Positions 19,264-27,899 of a stretch of DNA of 64,000 nucleotides are shown here, piece after piece (the stretch's first letter is position 1; each line of letters begins with the position of its first letter). Both the position numbers and the translations under genes were made by a program. This DNA comes from Thalassovita litoralis (GTDB lineage: Bacteria; Pseudomonadota; Alphaproteobacteria; Rhodobacterales; Rhodobacteraceae). The notes below the pieces were generated by a model. That model had not been told where the DNA came from, did no database searches, and worked only from the letters and a program-made list of their open reading frames with translations. The DNA lies in the NCBI RefSeq assembly GCF_900182725.1, contig NZ_FXTO01000003.1, positions 124,001-188,000 on the forward strand. The letters run 5' to 3'.

Positions 19264-20697
19264 TCAGGCCGCTTTGTCCAATGCAGACGTTTCGACATCA
19301 GCCGCCACAAATTCCGCATGTAGCGCCTTGATCACCGGGGCCAGATCGTCGCGTTCCAAAATGAACTGCACATCCACATTACGCGGCCCCTGCGATGCGC
19401 CCAGCGCCGCCAGCCCATTCGCGGCAATCGCCTGCAATCCGCGTGTCAGCACCGCCAGCCCCGTCAGATCGCGCCCAATAGCCGAAGCCATCGCCAGCGG
19501 ACGAGCCGAGATTTCCGCCGTGGGATACAGGCGCGTCAGATCCTTTTCCACCCGGCGCATCACCTTTAGCGAAGCGTCCAGATAATGCGTGATCGTATTC
19601 GCGTTCGACGTCTTCGACACGATCCGCACGTTATGGCGGGTCAGCACCTCCAGAATGGCGGCGTCATAGCCTTTGACCCCCACCATGTCCTGCTCAAACA
19701 GTTCCAGCGCGACAATATCCAGCCCCGTCACCATTTCCACCGCCGGTTCCGTTGCGGGCTGATCGTCGATCAACGTACCGGGATCGTCAGGTTCAAAGGC
19801 ATTGGTCACACGCAGGGGCACATCCGCCTGACGCAGCATTTTTGCCGCGCGAGGGTGGATCGCTTCCATCCCCATATTCGACATCTGATCAGCCACGTCA
19901 TAGTTGGTATGGCCCAGCTTGCGCACAGCGCCCTGCCCCACCAGATTGGGATCAGCCGACGACAGGTGAAATTCCTTGTGGATGATCGCCTCGCGGGCGC
20001 TGATCAACGCCGCCAGACGCGAAAACGTCACCTCGGAATAGCCCCGGTCAAATTCCCGCATCAGCCCTTCGGCACATTGGGCATAGCCCGTGACAATCGG
20101 CATTTCCTGCTGGGGGTCCACGTCCTGCATGGCGCGGGTGATCCGGTCGTCCAGCGAAATATCGCCTTCGTCCCGCCAGCCCGACAGGTCCACGAACCGG
20201 GCATTCACCCCGGCGCGTTGCAGCATCAGCGTGGTCACAAAGGCCGAATGCGCCTCGCCCAGACCAGACAGCAATTCACGGATTTGCAGCATATGTTCTG
20301 ACAGCCGGAAATGGCCGTAGCTGCACAGGCGTTGCAGGTCGATCAGGCAATTACGCGCGCCGTCGATCCGTTCCGCCACAAAGGCCCGCGCCTGTTCAAC
20401 ATCCGCCGGATGATCCAGCACAGCGGCATGGGCCGTTTCCATCGCGGCCTCAACACGGGTCAACGCGTCATGCCAGCCGTGGCCGGTATCGGCGTTGGCA
20501 AATTGCGCATAGACCCCCGGTTCGCCGGTCTTTTTATGTTCCAGCAACAGGTTGGTGATGCCACCAAAGGCCGACACCACGAACACACGGCCATAAAGAT
20601 CGGCCCCCTGACGCCCGCCGATGAACAGCGTATCCCGCAGTTCACCGACACGGGACATCGACGTGCCCCCGATTTTTTCAACAGTATGATGGGTCAT
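19264..20697 (-). CDS. ask: Aspartate kinase of the ectoine cluster (Ask_Ect)
   Basis: A 477-residue aspartokinase that phosphorylates aspartate to feed aspartate semialdehyde into ectoine synthesis. The N-terminus VEKIGGTSMSRVGELRDTL is the kinase phosphate-binding region in the Ask_Ect form, and a C-terminal ACT-like region (about 320-470) follows. It is the last gene of ectABC-ask, 14 bases after ectC. Cluster-specific kinases of this type are thought to escape feedback control by lysine and threonine, securing precursor supply under salt stress. Confidence 0.93.
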   Translation of the reverse strand: MTHHTVEKIGGTSMSRVGELRDTLFIGGRQGADLYGRVFVVSAFGGITNLLLEHKKTGEPGVYAQFANADTGHGWHDALTRVEAAMETAHAAVLDHPADVEQARAFVAERIDGARNCLIDLQRLCSYGHFRLSEHMLQIRELLSGLGEAHSAFVTTLMLQRAGVNARFVDLSGWRDEGDISLDDRITRAMQDVDPQQEMPIVTGYAQCAEGLMREFDRGYSEVTFSRLAALISAREAIIHKEFHLSSADPNLVGQGAVRKLGHTNYDVADQMSNMGMEAIHPRAAKMLRQADVPLRVTNAFEPDDPGTLIDDQPATEPAVEMVTGLDIVALELFEQDMVGVKGYDAAILEVLTRHNVRIVSKTSNANTITHYLDASLKVMRRVEKDLTRLYPTAEISARPLAMASAIGRDLTGLAVLTRGLQAIAANGLAALGASQGPRNVDVQFILERDDLAPVIKALHAEFVAADVETSALDKAA

Positions 20698-20711
20698 GTT
20701 TGCCCTTTCGG

Positions 20712-21107
20712 TCAGTCGGCAAGCTCCTCTGCCGGGGCATAGGAACCGTCCTCGCGGTGGACTTCCTTGCCCGTCACCGGCGGATTAAAGCAGCAAGCCA
20801 TGTGCAGTTCTTCCTCGGCGCGCAGAATATGTTTGTCGTGCAGGTTCAGCGCATACATCACGCCGGGCTTGATCGCGTGGGTTTCCCCCGTGGCCAGATC
20901 GGTGATCGAGCCCTTGCCCTTCATGCAGTAAACGCTTTCGAAATGGTGCTTATAGTGAAAGGTATGTTCCGAACCCGCCTCTAGCACCGTGATATGGAAC
21001 GAAAACCCCATCCCGTCATCGGCCAGCAGCATCCGGGTCGAGGTCCATCGCGCATCGGCCACATGGCGGTCTGTTTTCTTTAGCTCGTTAAAATCGCGTA
21101 CAATCAT
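20712..21107 (-). CDS. ectC: L-ectoine synthase
   Basis: A 131-residue cupin enzyme that cyclises N-gamma-acetyl-diaminobutyrate to ectoine. It begins MIVRDFNELKKTDRHV, as EctC proteins do. The metal and substrate region HYKHHFESVYCMKGKGSI (about 50-70) and LNLHDKHILRAEEELHMACCFNPP (split by the conserved His and Cys) are typical. It starts 5 bases after ectB. Confidence 0.96.
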   Translation of the reverse strand: MIVRDFNELKKTDRHVADARWTSTRMLLADDGMGFSFHITVLEAGSEHTFHYKHHFESVYCMKGKGSITDLATGETHAIKPGVMYALNLHDKHILRAEEELHMACCFNPPVTGKEVHREDGSYAPAEELAD

Positions 21108-21112
21108 TTGCG

Positions 21113-22399
21113 TTACTCCGCTGCAAGTTTCAGTTCACCCAGCACATCGCGGGCGGCTTGTGTCAGAATGTCGAACCCTTCGCGGAACAGGCTGGCCGGG
21201 GTGGTCAGCGGCGCAAGGATTTTGACAACCTCATCATTCGGGCCAGAGGTTTCGATCACCAGCCCCATCTCATAGGCGCGGGCGCAGATACGCGCCGCCA
21301 GTTCCCCGGACCCAACATCAACCCCCTGCATCAGACCCCGCCCTTTCAGGACAGCCCCCGGCACCAGATCGGCAATGTCCGACAGCGCCGTTGTCAGCAG
21401 CATGGATTTTTCCGCCAGTTCCCGCTGGAACGCATCCGTGGCCCAGAATTTTTCAATCGCGGCGCGGGCCGTAACAAAAGCGTGGGTGTTCCCCCGGAAC
21501 GTGCCGTTATGTTCAGCAGGCCCAAACACGTCATGCTGCGGGCGCACCAGCATCAACGCCATCGGCAGGCCGAAGCCCGAGATGGATTTTGCCATCGTCA
21601 CGATGTCGGGCTGAACGTCCATTTCCTCGAATGAAAAGAACGTGCCGGTGCGGCCACAGCCCGCCTGAATATCGTCAATGATCAGCAAGGCACCGTGTTT
21701 ATGGGCGATGTCCTGCATCTTGCGCACCCAATCGGCCGAGGCGGCGTTCAGCCCGCCCTCGCCCTGCACGGTTTCAAACAGGATGGCGGCGGGGGCGTCG
21801 ATCCCGCCCGATGGGTCGCCCAGCATCTGATCCAGCAACGCCGCGCTGTCCACACCTTCGGCATAGCCATCAAAGGGCATCCGGGTCACGCCTGCCTTGT
21901 CCATTGCGGCGCCACCCCGGTGATAACCGTTGCCCGTGGCAGCCAAGGCGCCCATCGTGACCCCGTGGAACCCATTTGTGAACGCGATGATATTCGTGCG
22001 GCCCGTCACCTTGCGGGCCAGTTTCATCGCCGCTTCCACCGCATTCGCGCCGGTGGGTCCTGTGAACATCACCTTATGATCCATATGGCGCGGCTTCAGG
22101 ATGTGATCCTCGAACGCCGTCAGAAACGCGCCTTTGGCCCCGGTGTGCAGATCCAGCCCATGCGCCAGCCCGTCGCTGGCGATATGATCTATCAGCGCCG
22201 CTTTCAGATCGGGATCGTTATGGCCATAATTGAGTGACGAACAGCCCGCCAGAAAATCAATGAAACGGTTGCCATCGGCATCGAACAATTCGGACCCGCG
22301 GGCGGTATCGAAAACCGCAGGCATCCCACGGCAATAGGACCGCGCCTTGCTTTCGCGGCGCGTAAAGATAGACGTATTCTGTACCATGTCGTTGGGCAT
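21113..22399 (-). CDS. ectB: Diaminobutyrate--2-oxoglutarate transaminase
   Basis: A 428-residue class III PLP aminotransferase that converts aspartate semialdehyde and glutamate to 2,4-diaminobutyrate. GPTGANAVEAAMKLAR is the PLP-phosphate region, LLIIDDIQAGCGRTG holds the cofactor Asp, and the PLP Lys lies in TMAKSISGFGLPMA. Length and sequence match EctB. Second gene of the ectoine operon. Confidence 0.96.
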   Translation of the reverse strand: MPNDMVQNTSIFTRRESKARSYCRGMPAVFDTARGSELFDADGNRFIDFLAGCSSLNYGHNDPDLKAALIDHIASDGLAHGLDLHTGAKGAFLTAFEDHILKPRHMDHKVMFTGPTGANAVEAAMKLARKVTGRTNIIAFTNGFHGVTMGALAATGNGYHRGGAAMDKAGVTRMPFDGYAEGVDSAALLDQMLGDPSGGIDAPAAILFETVQGEGGLNAASADWVRKMQDIAHKHGALLIIDDIQAGCGRTGTFFSFEEMDVQPDIVTMAKSISGFGLPMALMLVRPQHDVFGPAEHNGTFRGNTHAFVTARAAIEKFWATDAFQRELAEKSMLLTTALSDIADLVPGAVLKGRGLMQGVDVGSGELAARICARAYEMGLVIETSGPNDEVVKILAPLTTPASLFREGFDILTQAARDVLGELKLAAE

Positions 22400-22441
22400 G
22401 GGGTGTCCTTTCGGAAAAATCGGGAATGTATCGGGCGATGC

Positions 22442-22993
22442 TCAGGCGGCGCGTTTCAGCGCGTCATGTTCCTGCGGCAGCGTGATCGTCACCATATGTT
22501 CAGTGTCGTGCTGCCCGTCAAAATGGGCATCGCGGGTGAAATGGGGCGCGTCGGACAGATCGCCGCCAATCGACCGGGCAAAGCTGCGAAACAGCCCCCA
22601 AGAGGCATCGTTGTCCTTGGTGATCGTGGTTTTCAACGCGCGCGCCCCATCGGTTTCAGCGCGGTTGATCAGGTCAAACAGCATGGCCTTCCCCAGCCCC
22701 AGACCCCGCGCTTTTGGGCTGACAGCCACCTGCCAGACGAAAAACGCATCGTCATTCGGAATCATATGCCCGGAAATCCAGCCCAGAATGTCGCCATCCA
22801 CTTCGGCGACAACGCAGGTATCGCGGAAATGATCGGCCTGAATAAGGTTACAGTACATGGAATTTTCATCCAGCGGCTTACACGCGCGGATCAGTTCCCA
22901 GATTGCCGCCCCGTCCTGCGCGGTTGGCTTGCGCAGCCGGGGCGCACGCGTTCGGGGACCAGATGTATCTTCCTTGACCATATCCTTGGGCAT
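22442..22993 (-). CDS. ectA: L-2,4-diaminobutyrate acetyltransferase
   Basis: A 183-residue GNAT acetyltransferase that makes N-gamma-acetyl-2,4-diaminobutyrate from acetyl-CoA. The core FRKPTAQDGAAIWELI-like start and the acetyl-CoA loop VSPKARGLGLGKAM are evident, and CKPLDENSMYCNLIQ is characteristic of EctA. First gene of ectABC-ask, with a GGAG Shine-Dalgarno sequence just before 22993 and an AT-rich promoter region upstream. Confidence 0.95.
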   Translation of the reverse strand: MPKDMVKEDTSGPRTRAPRLRKPTAQDGAAIWELIRACKPLDENSMYCNLIQADHFRDTCVVAEVDGDILGWISGHMIPNDDAFFVWQVAVSPKARGLGLGKAMLFDLINRAETDGARALKTTITKDNDASWGLFRSFARSIGGDLSDAPHFTRDAHFDGQHDTEHMVTITLPQEHDALKRAA

Positions 22994-23021
22994 ATTGCTT
23001 CTCCAATTTTTATTCGCAACA

Positions 23022-23065
23022 CTAAGTATATCATCAGGATAAAAATTTCAACACGCTAAGTAAAT
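23022..23065. promoter_or_regulatory. Direct repeats in the ectA/ectR promoter, candidate EctR sites
   Basis: CTAAGTATAT (23022-23031) and CTAAGTAAAT (23056-23065) are near-identical direct repeats 34 bases apart, about three helical turns. The first overlaps the -10 and the second lies upstream of the -35 of the putative ectA promoter. They are candidate binding sites for the divergent MarR regulator; binding itself is inference. Confidence 0.45.
23025..23051 (-). promoter_or_regulatory. Putative ectA promoter
   Basis: On the minus strand TTGAAA (23051-23046) is followed after 15 bases by TATACT (23030-23025), in an unusually AT-rich 217-base gap. It is a plausible sigma70-type promoter with a short spacer, 31 bases before the ectA start codon. 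Confidence 0.45.
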
Positions 23066-23210
23066 TTATCCGAATTTAGCGCATTTACGCTGCAACTATG
23101 GATATTAAGGCAGTATTTACTTCGCAATCCCCTTCAAAATCGCTACACAACACAAAGCATATTTTCACAGTTGGTCAAAATACTTCGCGGATTGAAGGAT
23201 CACCCCGATC

Positions 23211-23744
23211 ATGCAAGGATGGGCGGCCATGACTGACCAGCCTTCTGACACCCAGCGCCATCGCACCGATGACAGCCTGATTGCCTTGCGCCGCATTCTG
23301 CGGGCAACGGAACAATATTCGCGCGAACTGGCGCAGGCCGCCGGGCTGACGCCCGCGCAATTGCGGGTGTTGCAAATCACCGCAACGCGCGGCGGATCGA
23401 CCACACCCAAGGACATGGCCACGCAAATGCGGGTCAGTCAGGCGACGGTCACGGCGCTGGTGGATAAACTGGTGGCACGCGGCATGGTGCAGCGGCAGCG
23501 ATCGGAAACCGACCGGCGGCAAACCAATGTGGTAATCACCCCCGATGGCTGGGACGCAGTCAAAGACGCTCCCGACGCGCTGCAACAGCGTTATGTCCGG
23601 GCATTTGAAAAGCTGAAGGATTGGGAACAGGCGCAGCTTTTGGCGTCACTGGAACGGGTCGCCGCCATGCTGGACGCCGGGGATATTGATGCCTCGCCGG
23701 TGCTGACCACCGGCGAAATCACCCCACCGGGCAAACCGGGGTAA
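23211..23744 (+). CDS. ectR: MarR family regulator of ectoine genes (EctR-like)
   Basis: A 177-residue winged-helix regulator. The MarR helix-turn-helix TPKDMATQMRVSQATVTALV and the wing RSETDRRQTNVVITPDG are clear (about residues 60-110). Divergent placement next to ectA is that of EctR, which represses ect genes at low salt in methylotrophs. An in-frame ATG at 23229 (MTDQPS) with AGGA before it is an equally possible start. Its stop codon abuts that of the convergent LysR gene with no base between. Confidence 0.85.
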   Translation: MQGWAAMTDQPSDTQRHRTDDSLIALRRILRATEQYSRELAQAAGLTPAQLRVLQITATRGGSTTPKDMATQMRVSQATVTALVDKLVARGMVQRQRSETDRRQTNVVITPDGWDAVKDAPDALQQRYVRAFEKLKDWEQAQLLASLERVAAMLDAGDIDASPVLTTGEITPPGKPG

Positions 23745-24665
23745 TCAGCCCGCCCCAGCCTCTTTCGTCAGGATGCGATTGGCGGCGGCTGCGATTTGCG
23801 CCCGCAACCAAACATGGGGCGCGGAAACATGGGTGCGGGCCGTCCAATACAGATCAATGCTGATCTCTGCCAAAAAGGGACAATCCCGGATCACCACCTG
23901 CGCCCCAAAGCTTTCGGCAATCCGGCGCGGAACCGTGGCAATCATATCTGTGCCAACCAGAATATCCGGTAGGTTTGCGGGGCTTGGCACCTCCATCACG
24001 GCGTTTGGGTAATGGCCTTGAGCTTCCATCACCACCAGAAACCGCGACCGGAACGACCCGCCGTAATTCACCACCACCTGCGGCGCGGCCACAAATGTAT
24101 CCACATCCTGCACCGTCCGCGCCAGCGGGTTGGCGGGGTCCATGATGCAAACGTAATCCTCGGGCAGCAGACCGCGCCTGAAAAAGCTGGGTTCCTCAAG
24201 CCGGATCGGCCCGATCAGCATGTCGCTGTCACCACGCATCAGTTGTTCCTTGCCCCGCACTGTGGATGAAATGATGCGGATCGCCATCCCCGGCGCTTTT
24301 TGCCGAAGGGTTCGCATGACCTTGGGGATCAGGGTGACACGCTCGTAATAATTGCAGCTTATCCCGATCTCCAGCTTGGCCACAGCCGGATCGAACTGAC
24401 GCGGGGCGGTCAGCGCCTCGAACCTGTCCAGCATGGCGCTGGTTTGGGCCACCACTTCCTCGCAGCGGTCGGTTGGCACGATCCCCGCCCCCTGCCGCAC
24501 AAATAGCGGATCGCCGAACGCGTCGCGCAGGCGGGCCATCGTGTAGCTGACGGTGGATTGCGTCACCCCCAGGCTTTCCGCCGTTCGGGAAAAGCTGCCA
24601 TGCCCATGCACCAGCCGCAAAACCCGCAGGGCCGAAAAATCCAGCGCAAAAGGATCAGTTGCCAT
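23745..24665 (-). CDS. LysR family transcriptional regulator
   Basis: A 306-residue regulator. The helix-turn-helix lies at about residues 10-65 (SFSRTAESLGVTQSTVSYTM), and the effector domain resembles NodD/PcpR-type members (LRDAFGDPLFVRQGAGIVPT). The start at 24665 (MATDPFALDFSALRVL) gives the standard domain layout; upstream in-frame residues are shadow. It is divergent from the cytochrome P450 gene and likely controls it through the palindrome at 24677-24691. Confidence 0.88.
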   Translation of the reverse strand: MATDPFALDFSALRVLRLVHGHGSFSRTAESLGVTQSTVSYTMARLRDAFGDPLFVRQGAGIVPTDRCEEVVAQTSAMLDRFEALTAPRQFDPAVAKLEIGISCNYYERVTLIPKVMRTLRQKAPGMAIRIISSTVRGKEQLMRGDSDMLIGPIRLEEPSFFRRGLLPEDYVCIMDPANPLARTVQDVDTFVAAPQVVVNYGGSFRSRFLVVMEAQGHYPNAVMEVPSPANLPDILVGTDMIATVPRRIAESFGAQVVIRDCPFLAEISIDLYWTARTHVSAPHVWLRAQIAAAANRILTKEAGAG

Positions 24666-24676
24666 TTCAAACCCAT

Positions 24677-24691
24677 ATCGAATATTTCGAT
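24677..24691. promoter_or_regulatory. Perfect palindrome, LysR-type T-N11-A site
   Basis: ATCGAA-TAT-TTCGAT is a perfect 15-base palindrome with the T-N11-A spacing of LysR sites. It lies 12 bases from the LysR start codon and 86 bases before the P450 start, a typical place for autorepression and target activation. Confidence 0.6.
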
Positions 24692-24776
24692 TTGGTTTAT
24701 CAAATCCATCAGATTGCCCAATGTCAAACCCGCCGCTACGCTGCCCCCCACATTTGCGACTTTGGGAGGAGGAGCG

Positions 24777-25967
24777 ATGACAACGGATGTGATGTCCAAC
24801 GTGCCGGTGGACGACCGGATCACGATCGCGGAACTGACAGCAGACCCTTATTCGATTTACCGCAAATTGCGGGCTGAAACCCCCGTGCTGCGGATCAACA
24901 GCATCAATCGGATCATGCTGACCAAGGCGGCGGATACCAAACACGTCAAGGACAACTGGGAACTGTTCAGCTCGGACGATCCGCTGACCCCGATGAAACG
25001 CGCCTTTCTGGCCCATACCCTTATGCGCAAGGATGGCGAGGCGCATAAACGCGAACGCAACGCGATGGCCCCGGCCTTTTCACCCCGCAATATCAAAGGC
25101 TGCTGGAACGAGATTTATACGCAGGTCGCCAAGGATTATGTGGGCCGCCTGCCCCGTGGCGAAACCGTGGATTTGTTCAGCGGGCTGGCCGCCCCCTATG
25201 CGGCGCGCTGCCTGACCTATCTGCTGGGCATCCCCGAAGCATCCGATGCGGATATGATGCGCTGGTCGCAAACGCTGATCGACGGGGCGGGGAATTTCGG
25301 CAATGTGCCGGAACTCTTTGAACGCTCGGACGCGGCCAATGCGGAAATGGATGCGCTGTTTGATACCTGCGTGGCACGGGTCAAAGCGGACCCCGATCAA
25401 TCCGCCCTGTCGGTCATGGTCAATGCCGACGATCCGATTGAACGCAGCCAGATTTATTCCAACGTCAAAATCGCCATTGGCGGCGGTATCAACGAACCAC
25501 GCGATGCGCTGCTGACCATTCTGTATGGGCTGTTCACCAATCCCGATCAACTGGACGCCTGCAAGGCAGATGCCCTGTGGGACGCCGCGTTCGAGGAAGG
25601 CGTGCGCTGGGTCGCGCCGATTCAGGCCAGTTCGCGGCTGGTGATGCAGGACACCGAAATCCGGGGCCACGCCATTGCCAAGGGCGAGGTGGTAATGACC
25701 GTTCAGGCGTCTGCCTGTCACGACGAAGATCTGTACGACAGGCCCGAGGAGTATAACATCTTCCGCCCGAAAACGCCGCATCAGGCCTTTGGGAACGGGC
25801 CGCATTTCTGCCAGGGCACCCATATCGCGCGGCGGATGCTGGCGCAGATCGTGCTGCCGATGCTGTTTGACCGCTTCCCGAACATGACGCTGCCCGACCC
25901 GGCGCAGGTCAAATTCTGGGGCTTTGGCTTCCGTGGGCCGCTTAGCCTGCCGGTCACGCTGAACTGA
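24777..25967 (+). CDS. Cytochrome P450
   Basis: A 396-residue soluble P450. The heme-binding loop AFGNGPHFCQG holds the axial Cys345, and the K-helix ExxR is EEGVR (about 279-283). The I-helix reads GGGINEPRD (235-243): the usual acid-Thr oxygen-activation pair is replaced by Glu240-Pro241, which is uncommon. The start at 24777 follows GGAGGAG. It lies 76 bases before a TRAP binding protein gene and divergent from a LysR gene; no ferredoxin or ferredoxin reductase gene is adjacent, so electron partners come from elsewhere. Substrate unknown. Confidence 0.92.
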   Translation: MTTDVMSNVPVDDRITIAELTADPYSIYRKLRAETPVLRINSINRIMLTKAADTKHVKDNWELFSSDDPLTPMKRAFLAHTLMRKDGEAHKRERNAMAPAFSPRNIKGCWNEIYTQVAKDYVGRLPRGETVDLFSGLAAPYAARCLTYLLGIPEASDADMMRWSQTLIDGAGNFGNVPELFERSDAANAEMDALFDTCVARVKADPDQSALSVMVNADDPIERSQIYSNVKIAIGGGINEPRDALLTILYGLFTNPDQLDACKADALWDAAFEEGVRWVAPIQASSRLVMQDTEIRGHAIAKGEVVMTVQASACHDEDLYDRPEEYNIFRPKTPHQAFGNGPHFCQGTHIARRMLAQIVLPMLFDRFPNMTLPDPAQVKFWGFGFRGPLSLPVTLN

Positions 25968-26042
25968 TCCAAAACCCGGACAGGCGACCCGCCTTTCCAA
26001 CACAACAAAACATAAAAACACGCGCCAACAGGGAGAAACGCG

Positions 26043-27080
26043 ATGAAACGTCGTACAATCATGAAAACCATGGCTGCTGCTGTGCTGGCCTCGGGGCTGG
26101 CACCGGGGCTGGCCGCCGCGCAAGAGGTCACGCTGCGGCTGCACCAATTCCTGCCGCCGCCCGCCACGGTGCCGAAACACATCATCAAACCCTGGGCCGC
26201 CCGGATCGAAGAAGCCACCGGCGGCAAGGTAAAGTTTGAACATTACGACGCAATGGCGCTGGGGGGTAAACCGCCGGAACTGATGGATCAGGCCATTGAT
26301 GGCGTCGCCGATGTGATCATGACGGTGGTGGGCTATACCCCCGGACGGTTCCCAAAAACCGAAGTGTTTGAACTGCCCTTTATGATGACGAACCCCGTGG
26401 CCACCGCCAAGGCGTTTCAGGAACTGGTGGAAACCGATCTTCAGGACGGCGAATACAAAGACGTCAAGGTGCTGGGCGCGTGGGTGCATGGCCCCGGCGT
26501 GATCCATGCCGACCGCCCCATCGAAACCGTCGAGGACATGGAAGGCCTGAAAGTGCGCGGCCCGACCCGCGTGATCAATGATATGCTCAAGGAACTGGGG
26601 GCCACCCCCATCGGGATGCCCCTGCCCGCCATCCCCGAAGCCCTGTCCAAGGGCGTTGTCGGCGGCACGGTGATCCCGTGGGAAGTCACCCCAGCCATCA
26701 AACTGGCCGAACTGGTGCATAACCACACCGAATTTACCGGGGACGAAGCCCTGTATACCGCCACCATCGTCATGGTGATGAACAAGGACAGCTATGCCAA
26801 GCTGCCCGATGACATCCGCGCCGCGATTGATGCGGAATCGGGGCAGAAACTGGCGGAATTCGCGGCTCAGGTGATGTGGGATCACGACAAACCGGGCCGC
26901 GACATTGCGGTAAAAGCGGGCAACACCATCATCCAGCTTTCCCCGGAACAAGTGGAGCGCTTCAAGGCCGCCTCGCAGCCCGTGATTGATCGCTGGGTGG
27001 CCGAAATGGACGCCAAGGGGATCGACGGCAAGGCCCTGATCGCGCAGGCCAAGGCACTGATCAAAAAACACGGCGGCTAA
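26043..27080 (+). CDS. TRAP transporter solute-binding protein (DctP family)
   Basis: A 345-residue exported binding protein. The signal peptide carries KRRTIMK, a possible twin-arginine motif, and ends at LAAA-QE. DctP features include ETVEDMEGLKVRGPTRVINDMLKELGA, with the Arg that usually grips the substrate carboxylate. It probably brings an organic acid. The small and large membrane subunits (DctQ, DctM) are not adjacent, so it must share a permease encoded elsewhere. Co-transcription with the P450 gene is likely (76-base gap), suggesting that it delivers the P450 substrate. Confidence 0.9.
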   Translation: MKRRTIMKTMAAAVLASGLAPGLAAAQEVTLRLHQFLPPPATVPKHIIKPWAARIEEATGGKVKFEHYDAMALGGKPPELMDQAIDGVADVIMTVVGYTPGRFPKTEVFELPFMMTNPVATAKAFQELVETDLQDGEYKDVKVLGAWVHGPGVIHADRPIETVEDMEGLKVRGPTRVINDMLKELGATPIGMPLPAIPEALSKGVVGGTVIPWEVTPAIKLAELVHNHTEFTGDEALYTATIVMVMNKDSYAKLPDDIRAAIDAESGQKLAEFAAQVMWDHDKPGRDIAVKAGNTIIQLSPEQVERFKAASQPVIDRWVAEMDAKGIDGKALIAQAKALIKKHGG

Positions 27081-27100
27081 ACATACCCTGAAACATGAAC

Positions 27101-27131
27101 ATCGCCGGTCCCGCTTTGGTCCGGCGATTTT
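27101..27131 (+). terminator. Intrinsic terminator after the TRAP gene
   Basis: ATCGCCGG (27101-27108) pairs with CCGGCGAT (27121-27128), followed by TTT. Ends the P450-TRAP unit. Confidence 0.75.
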
Positions 27132-27225
27132 CCGTTCCGGGCGTAACGTAACGGCATCTGCCCCCTGCCCGCGCCCCACGGTTTTCGGCTATGCAGGGCA
27201 AAACACTGATACATCCGGAGCGCCC

Positions 27226-27669
27226 ATGACTCATCCAACCCGCACCCGCCGCGCGGATTACGCCGATTTTTACCAAATCCAGACCCGCTGGATGGACAAC
27301 GATATGTATGGCCACATGAATAACGTGGTGCATTATTCGCTGTTCGATACGGCGGTGAACGGCTGGCTGATTGCCAAGGGCGCATTGGATCCGATGCGCA
27401 GCGACAGCTATGGGCTGGTGGTGGAAACCGGCTGTAAATACTATGCCGAAATGGGATTTCCCGATCTGGTCACAGCGGGCATTCGGATTACCAAACTGGG
27501 GTCATCGTCCGTTCGGTACGAGGTGGGACTGTTCCGCAACGACGCGGACGAAGCCGCCGCCGAAGGGTTCTTTGTCCATGTTTATGTAAACCAGGACAGC
27601 CACCGCCCCACCCCGATCGAAGGGGAAAGGCGGGCCATTCTGGAAACCTTGCTGGTCGATCAGTCCTGA
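27226..27669 (+). CDS. Acyl-CoA thioesterase, hotdog fold (YbgC/FadM type)
   Basis: A 147-residue single-hotdog protein. RWMDNDMYGHMNNVVHYSLFD (split by the conserved Asp and His) is the catalytic helix region of 4-hydroxybenzoyl-CoA-type thioesterases. It would hydrolyse an acyl-CoA in the cytoplasm; chain specificity is unknown. Its last bases overlap the convergent DUF2842 gene by 10. Confidence 0.85.
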   Translation: MTHPTRTRRADYADFYQIQTRWMDNDMYGHMNNVVHYSLFDTAVNGWLIAKGALDPMRSDSYGLVVETGCKYYAEMGFPDLVTAGIRITKLGSSSVRYEVGLFRNDADEAAAEGFFVHVYVNQDSHRPTPIEGERRAILETLLVDQS

Positions 27670-27899
27670 TCGGCGGGGTCTTGCGGGGCATCGGGGTCGG
27701 CCTGACCGACCCCTTTGAAGATGAACTTGAAGGGCAACGCCCACAAGAAACCCAACCCCACATAGATCAACAGCTCGACCGGGATCGAAGGCCGGTCCAG
27801 CATGTTCACAATCGTCACTGCCACCACGATATAGGCGGGCATCCCGACCAGCAGGATCAGCATTGCCAGACGGCGGCGGGTTTTATACGCCAGCGACAT
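27660..27899 (-). CDS. DUF2842 family small membrane protein
   Basis: A 79-residue protein with two predicted transmembrane helices (LAMLILLVGMPAYIVVAVTI and LIYVGLGFLWALPFKFIF) and an acidic tail. The sequence fits DUF2842, an alphaproteobacterial family of unknown role often next to purA. Its start codon shares one base with the purA stop (TGATG), indicating translational coupling. Confidence 0.8.
   Translation of the reverse strand: MSLAYKTRRRLAMLILLVGMPAYIVVAVTIVNMLDRPSIPVELLIYVGLGFLWALPFKFIFKGVGQADPDAPQDPADQD

Noticed and set aside
25080-27179. 699-codon minus-strand open frame
   Set aside because: Antisense to the P450 and TRAP binding-protein genes, both with strong family motifs; no recognisable domain in the long frame.
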